Positions 34,721-37,693 of a stretch of 37,693 nucleotides of DNA are shown one piece after another; positions within the stretch are counted from its first letter, which is position 1, and each line of letters begins with the position of its first letter. The position numbers were made by a program, and so were the translations under genes. The stretch comes from Planctomycetia bacterium (GTDB lineage: Bacteria > Planctomycetota > Planctomycetia > Pirellulales > PNKZ01), in assembly GCA_021413845.1 (NCBI GenBank), contig JAIOPP010000093.1:1-37693 (forward strand), read 5' to 3'. Under the pieces are notes generated by a model. It was not told where the DNA came from and searched no databases. It worked only from the letters and a program-made list of their open reading frames with translations.

Positions 34721-34744
34721 CATGCAGTATGCAGCACGCAGCAT
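34721..34744. repeat. Short heptamer repeat in the leader of the hydrolase gene
   Basis: CATGCAG, TATGCAG, CACGCAG and a trailing CAT give three 7-bp units. They lie in the predicted 5' untranslated region, 30 bp before the start codon, and include the palindrome CTGCATGCAG. Confidence 0.6.
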
Positions 34745-34773
34745 AGGCCGCTGAAATCGGAAACGCAAGAAGC

Positions 34774-35706
34774 ATGACTTCGCCTCATTGCTGGACAACC
34801 GAACGGTTCACGAACGACGGTCGTCGGCTCAGCTTCTTTCATTCGGCCGAAGCCAACGTCGAAAGCGGCAAGCCGCTCCCGCGTACGGCTGTGGCGATGT
34901 TGCACGGCGTGCTGCGGTCTTGGAACGTCTTTCTCCCTCTCACCGCCCATCTTTCGACCCGCTACGATCTGTGGTCGCTCGATCAGCGTGGGCACGGAGC
35001 CTCGGATCGAGCCGAGCGCTATCTCGTCGTCGACTACGTCGCAGACGCCGTCGCTTGGTTGCGAGGGACGTTCGGCCGGCAGGGGCGCGTCCGCCCGATC
35101 GTGTTGTACGGCCATTCGCTCGGAGCGATGGTCGCCGCCGGGGTGGCCGCGGCCTGCCCGGAGTTGGTGCGCGGCGTGGTGTTGGAAGACCCGCCGTTTC
35201 GCACGCTCGGCCCGCATATCGGCGCCACGAATTTTCATAGCTACTTCGAGCAGATCGCGCTGCTCGTGCGCGATCGGCAGGCTTCGTCGACCGTCGCGGG
35301 GCTCGCGCGTCGGCTGGCCGAGATCACGTTCGTCGATCCGCAATCCGGTCGCGCACAGCGACTCGGCGACGTGCGAGATGCCGCCTCGTTGCGCTTTTCC
35401 GCCGCTGCCCTAATGCACGTCGATCCGCATGTGCTCGATCCGCTCGTCGCCGGCGACTGGCTCGACGGGTACGATGAAGACGCCGTGTTCGACGGTTTGA
35501 AATGTCCGGTCTTGCTGCTGCAAGCCGATGCCGCGCTCGGCGGCATGCTCGTCGATGCCGACGTCGAGCGCTTGCGCGCTCGTGCCGCCGACGTAACCCA
35601 TCTGCGGATGCCGGGCGTCGGGCACATGATGCATTGGCAGCGCACGCAAGAGATCGCCAACTATACGTTCAGCTTCATCGAATCGCTCGACGGAACCACG
35701 CCATGA
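34774..35706 (+). CDS. Alpha/beta-fold hydrolase
   Basis: This is a 310-aa cytoplasmic protein. It shows the oxyanion loop MLHGVLRSW (residues 42-50), WSLDQRGHGASD (67-78), the nucleophile elbow GHSLG with Ser115, and probable partners Asp252 (LLLQAD) and His284 (GVGHMMHWQ). The triad is complete. The family includes esterases, lactonases and C-C hydrolases. Position suggests a lactone or ester related to the amidohydrolase substrate, but specificity cannot be read. It is the first gene of a two-gene operon: its stop overlaps the next start by 4 bp (ATGA). A promoter lies about 70 bp upstream and a GntR regulator is divergent. Confidence 0.88.
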   Translation: MTSPHCWTTERFTNDGRRLSFFHSAEANVESGKPLPRTAVAMLHGVLRSWNVFLPLTAHLSTRYDLWSLDQRGHGASDRAERYLVVDYVADAVAWLRGTFGRQGRVRPIVLYGHSLGAMVAAGVAAACPELVRGVVLEDPPFRTLGPHIGATNFHSYFEQIALLVRDRQASSTVAGLARRLAEITFVDPQSGRAQRLGDVRDAASLRFSAAALMHVDPHVLDPLVAGDWLDGYDEDAVFDGLKCPVLLLQADAALGGMLVDADVERLRARAADVTHLRMPGVGHMMHWQRTQEIANYTFSFIESLDGTTP

Positions 35707-36977
35707 AGATCGCCGCAGGCACCACGGTTATTCGCAACGGCCGGCTCTTCGACGGCACCGGCGCGCCGCCCGTCGCCGATGGCGTAGTCGTGGTCGCGGA
35801 AGGACGAATCGCCTACGCGGGCCCTGCGGCGGCGGCACCGCGCACCTCGCCCGATGTTCGTTCTCTCGATGCTCGCGGCGGCACCATCATGCCGGGCTTG
35901 GTCGAAGCGCATTTTCATCCGACCTATTTCGACGTCGCGGCGCTCGAAGACCTCGACATCAAATATCCGGTCGAATACGTCACGCTGCTCGCCTCGGCCA
36001 ACGCGAAGCTTGCCGTGGAGTGCGGCTACACCGCGGCGCGCAGCGGCGGCAGCTTGTTTAACATCGACGTCTGGCTCAAGAAAGCAATCGAGAACGATCT
36101 CATCGTCGGACCCAGGCTGGCCTCGAGCGGTCGCGAAATATGCGGAGCCGCCGGCCTGATGGATTGGAATCCCGACTATCGAAAGATCGGCATGGAAGGG
36201 CTCGTGCTGATCGTTAATGGTCCGCATGAGGCTCGCGCCGCCGTGCGCAAGCTGGTGAAAGACGGCATCGAGTGGATCAAGACCTATCCGACCGGCGACG
36301 CCGCCGCGCCCGACGCGAACGATCACCACACGCTTTGCATGACGTTCGAGGAGATGCACGCCGTCGTCGAAACGGCCCATAATCATGGGCTCAAAGTAAC
36401 CGGCCATTGCCGCGCAACCGAGGGAATCAAGAACGCGCTGCGCGCCGGCTACGATGCCGTCGAGCATGCCAGCTTCATCGATGACGAAGGCTTAGAACTG
36501 TTGTTGAAGCGCGACGTGCCGTGCGTGCCGGCGCTCTATTTCGAGTTGGCGAGCATCGAGCGGGGGCCGGAGTTCGGCATGTCGCAGCGCGTGATCGACG
36601 GGCATCGCGAAACGCTTGAAGGAGGGGCCGAGAGTGCGAAGCGCATTCTGCGCGCAGGGGGCCGACTCGGCATGGGGGGCGACTACGGTTTCGCTTGGAA
36701 TCCTCACGGCGACTACGCGAAGGAGCTCGCCTTCTTCGTCGAATACGTCGGCCTTACGCCGCTGGAAGTGTTGAAGTGCGCGACGAAGACCGGTGCCGAA
36801 ATTCTCGGCCGTGGTGCGGAGATCGGCACGCTCGAAGCCGGCAAACTCGCCGACATCCTCATCGTCGACGGCGATGTGGTCGGCGACGTTCGCATCTTAC
36901 AAGACCGATCGAAGATTCTCGCCGTCATGCAAGGCGGAGTCGTCAAAGCGGGAACATTGTCGCGCCCGTCGGCTTAG
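35703..36977 (+). CDS. Metal-dependent amidohydrolase (imidazolonepropionase-like)
   Basis: This 424-aa protein starts at the ATG at 35703, overlapping the hydrolase stop. The longer frame upstream is a shadow of the hydrolase gene. Metal-site residues are in place: H70 and H72 (HFHPT), K193 (WIKTY) as the likely bridging lysine, H235 (TGHCRA), H255 (VEHASFID) and D327 (GGDYGF). The N- and C-terminal beta-sandwich parts are visible as RNGRLFDGTGAPPVADG and LEAGKLADILIVDGD. The subgroup (Xaa-Pro dipeptidase/imidazolonepropionase-like) hydrolyses cyclic amides or dipeptides; the substrate is unknown. It ends in a convergent overlap with the propeller gene. Confidence 0.92.
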   Translation: MKIAAGTTVIRNGRLFDGTGAPPVADGVVVVAEGRIAYAGPAAAAPRTSPDVRSLDARGGTIMPGLVEAHFHPTYFDVAALEDLDIKYPVEYVTLLASANAKLAVECGYTAARSGGSLFNIDVWLKKAIENDLIVGPRLASSGREICGAAGLMDWNPDYRKIGMEGLVLIVNGPHEARAAVRKLVKDGIEWIKTYPTGDAAAPDANDHHTLCMTFEEMHAVVETAHNHGLKVTGHCRATEGIKNALRAGYDAVEHASFIDDEGLELLLKRDVPCVPALYFELASIERGPEFGMSQRVIDGHRETLEGGAESAKRILRAGGRLGMGGDYGFAWNPHGDYAKELAFFVEYVGLTPLEVLKCATKTGAEILGRGAEIGTLEAGKLADILIVDGDVVGDVRILQDRSKILAVMQGGVVKAGTLSRPSA

Positions 36978-37693
36978 CGAATCGTGCCTGCCGGAAGATC
37001 CAGCACGTGTGCGGCGGCGAAGCCGTTGCCGAACGTTTGGAAGTTCTTCAACGTCCAAACGACTTGCTTGTCGCGCGTGACCTCGAACAATTGCGGCGCG
37101 TCGGGGCCGGCGTGGCAGTTGCCGACGATCACGTTGCCGCTGGGCAACACATGCAGCGTCGTGACCCAAGCCAAGCGAATGCCGGGCAGTTCGTCTTGCC
37201 CGATACTCCAGACGATTTCCCCTTGCGGCGTCACCTCGATCACGCGGTTGCCGTTGCCGCAGGCGATGAGCGTGTTGCCGTTTTTAAGACGGACCGCGCC
37301 GTAGACATCGGTGCCATGTCCTTCCGGACCATGTCCGCCGGAGCGCGGCCGGCCGACAAGGTCGAGCTTATACGTCCAAGCGATCTTGCCCGACGGTTCG
37401 TATTCGCGCACCAAGCCCTCGGCTTCTTGGCAGACCAAGTAGTTGCCGTCGGCGAGTTTGCGAACCAAGCGGGTATCTTTATGGGCGTTCGGCTTCTCGC
37501 GCGTCAGCGGCATCTCGAAGACGATCTTGCCGGCGGCATCGACTTCGACGATCCGGCCGTTGCCGCTTTCGGCGACCATCGTGCGCCCGTCGGCGAGGCG
37601 CTGAAACGCGTGGACTTCGACACGACCGGCGTAGCCGCTCTTCGGCAGCGCTTCGTATTGCCAGGCGATCTCCTTCGCCGGCGTCATCTCGAC
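36974..37693 (-). CDS. NHL/PQQ-like beta-propeller protein, 5' end outside the window
   Basis: About 239 residues of the C-terminal part are present. The frame is open to the window edge (Val-Glu precede the first in-window Met at 37687), so the true start is probably beyond it. Repeated blade motifs are visible: FQRLADGRTMVAESGNGRIVEVD, VRKLADGNYLVCQEAEGLVREYE, VRLKNGNTLIACGNGNRVIEVT and LHVLPSGNVIVGNCHAG, each ending G.I.W/F. They are typical of bacterial arylsulfotransferase- or PQQ-like propellers that planctomycetes carry in large numbers. No enzymatic residue is recognised. Its TAA and the amidohydrolase TAG overlap within TTAG at 36974-36977. Confidence 0.8.
   Translation of the reverse strand, partial: VEMTPAKEIAWQYEALPKSGYAGRVEVHAFQRLADGRTMVAESGNGRIVEVDAAGKIVFEMPLTREKPNAHKDTRLVRKLADGNYLVCQEAEGLVREYEPSGKIAWTYKLDLVGRPRSGGHGPEGHGTDVYGAVRLKNGNTLIACGNGNRVIEVTPQGEIVWSIGQDELPGIRLAWVTTLHVLPSGNVIVGNCHAGPDAPQLFEVTRDKQVVWTLKNFQTFGNGFAAAHVLDLPAGTIR

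Overview
The window looks like chromosomal DNA of a high-GC planctomycete, probably a relative of Pirellula or Blastopirellula. That placement rests on the gene families, not on any marker gene: DUF1501 proteins, PSCyt1/DUF1549/DUF1553 cytochromes, DUF1080 (3-keto-disaccharide hydrolase-like) and ThuA domains, a TIGR03067 protein and PVC-type sorbosone-dehydrogenase-like propellers.

Layout. (1) 1-2571 is accessory DNA: the left end of an IS3-family element, a hypothetical gene, a small winged-helix protein and a tyrosine integrase that ends 35 bp from the 3' end of a tRNA-Lys(CTT) gene (2572-2644, minus strand). This is the usual geometry of an element integrated into a tRNA. (2) 2792-21821 is a single minus-strand run of twelve genes. 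Read in the direction of transcription it holds a five-haem PA14 cytochrome, a sorbosone-dehydrogenase-like propeller, a ParE/RelE-type toxin-antitoxin pair, the trio DUF1080 / PSCyt1-DUF1549-DUF1553 / DUF1501, then a giant TPR protein, ExbB, ExbD and a 991-aa three-TM protein with a huge low-complexity linker, and finally a ThuA protein. (3) 22131-23765 is a divergent DUF1080-ThuA fusion. It is followed by a 469-bp gap that carries a good promoter, several hairpins and a strong intrinsic terminator, so it is a candidate stand-alone non-coding RNA. (4) 24235-25941 is an ECF sigma factor with an anti-sigma-like membrane protein. (5) 26685-29472 holds three plus-strand genes: a DUF6786-like protein, a SAM methyltransferase and a TIGR03067 protein. 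(6) 29573-33901 is a 1442-aa secreted fusion of a TIM-barrel epimerase-like domain, a LamG-like region, a propeller, a HEAT-like region and a c-type haem domain. (7) 33958-37693 is a GntR/FCD regulator divergent from an alpha/beta hydrolase and amidohydrolase pair, followed by an edge-truncated convergent propeller gene.

How the genes may work together. Most of the window encodes exported carbohydrate-handling and electron-transfer proteins. The TPR-ExbB-ExbD-991aa block looks like a proton-motive-force-driven envelope machine in which a large protein of unknown type takes the TolA/TonB position. That role is inferred from gene order and topology.

The least expected sequence-level signal is a set of 7-bp-periodic repeat tracts at 28109-28185, 29471-29564, 31724-31800 (inside a coding region) and 34721-34744. 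Two of the tracts share an identical 14-mer. They resemble the heptanucleotide STRR repeats described in cyanobacteria.
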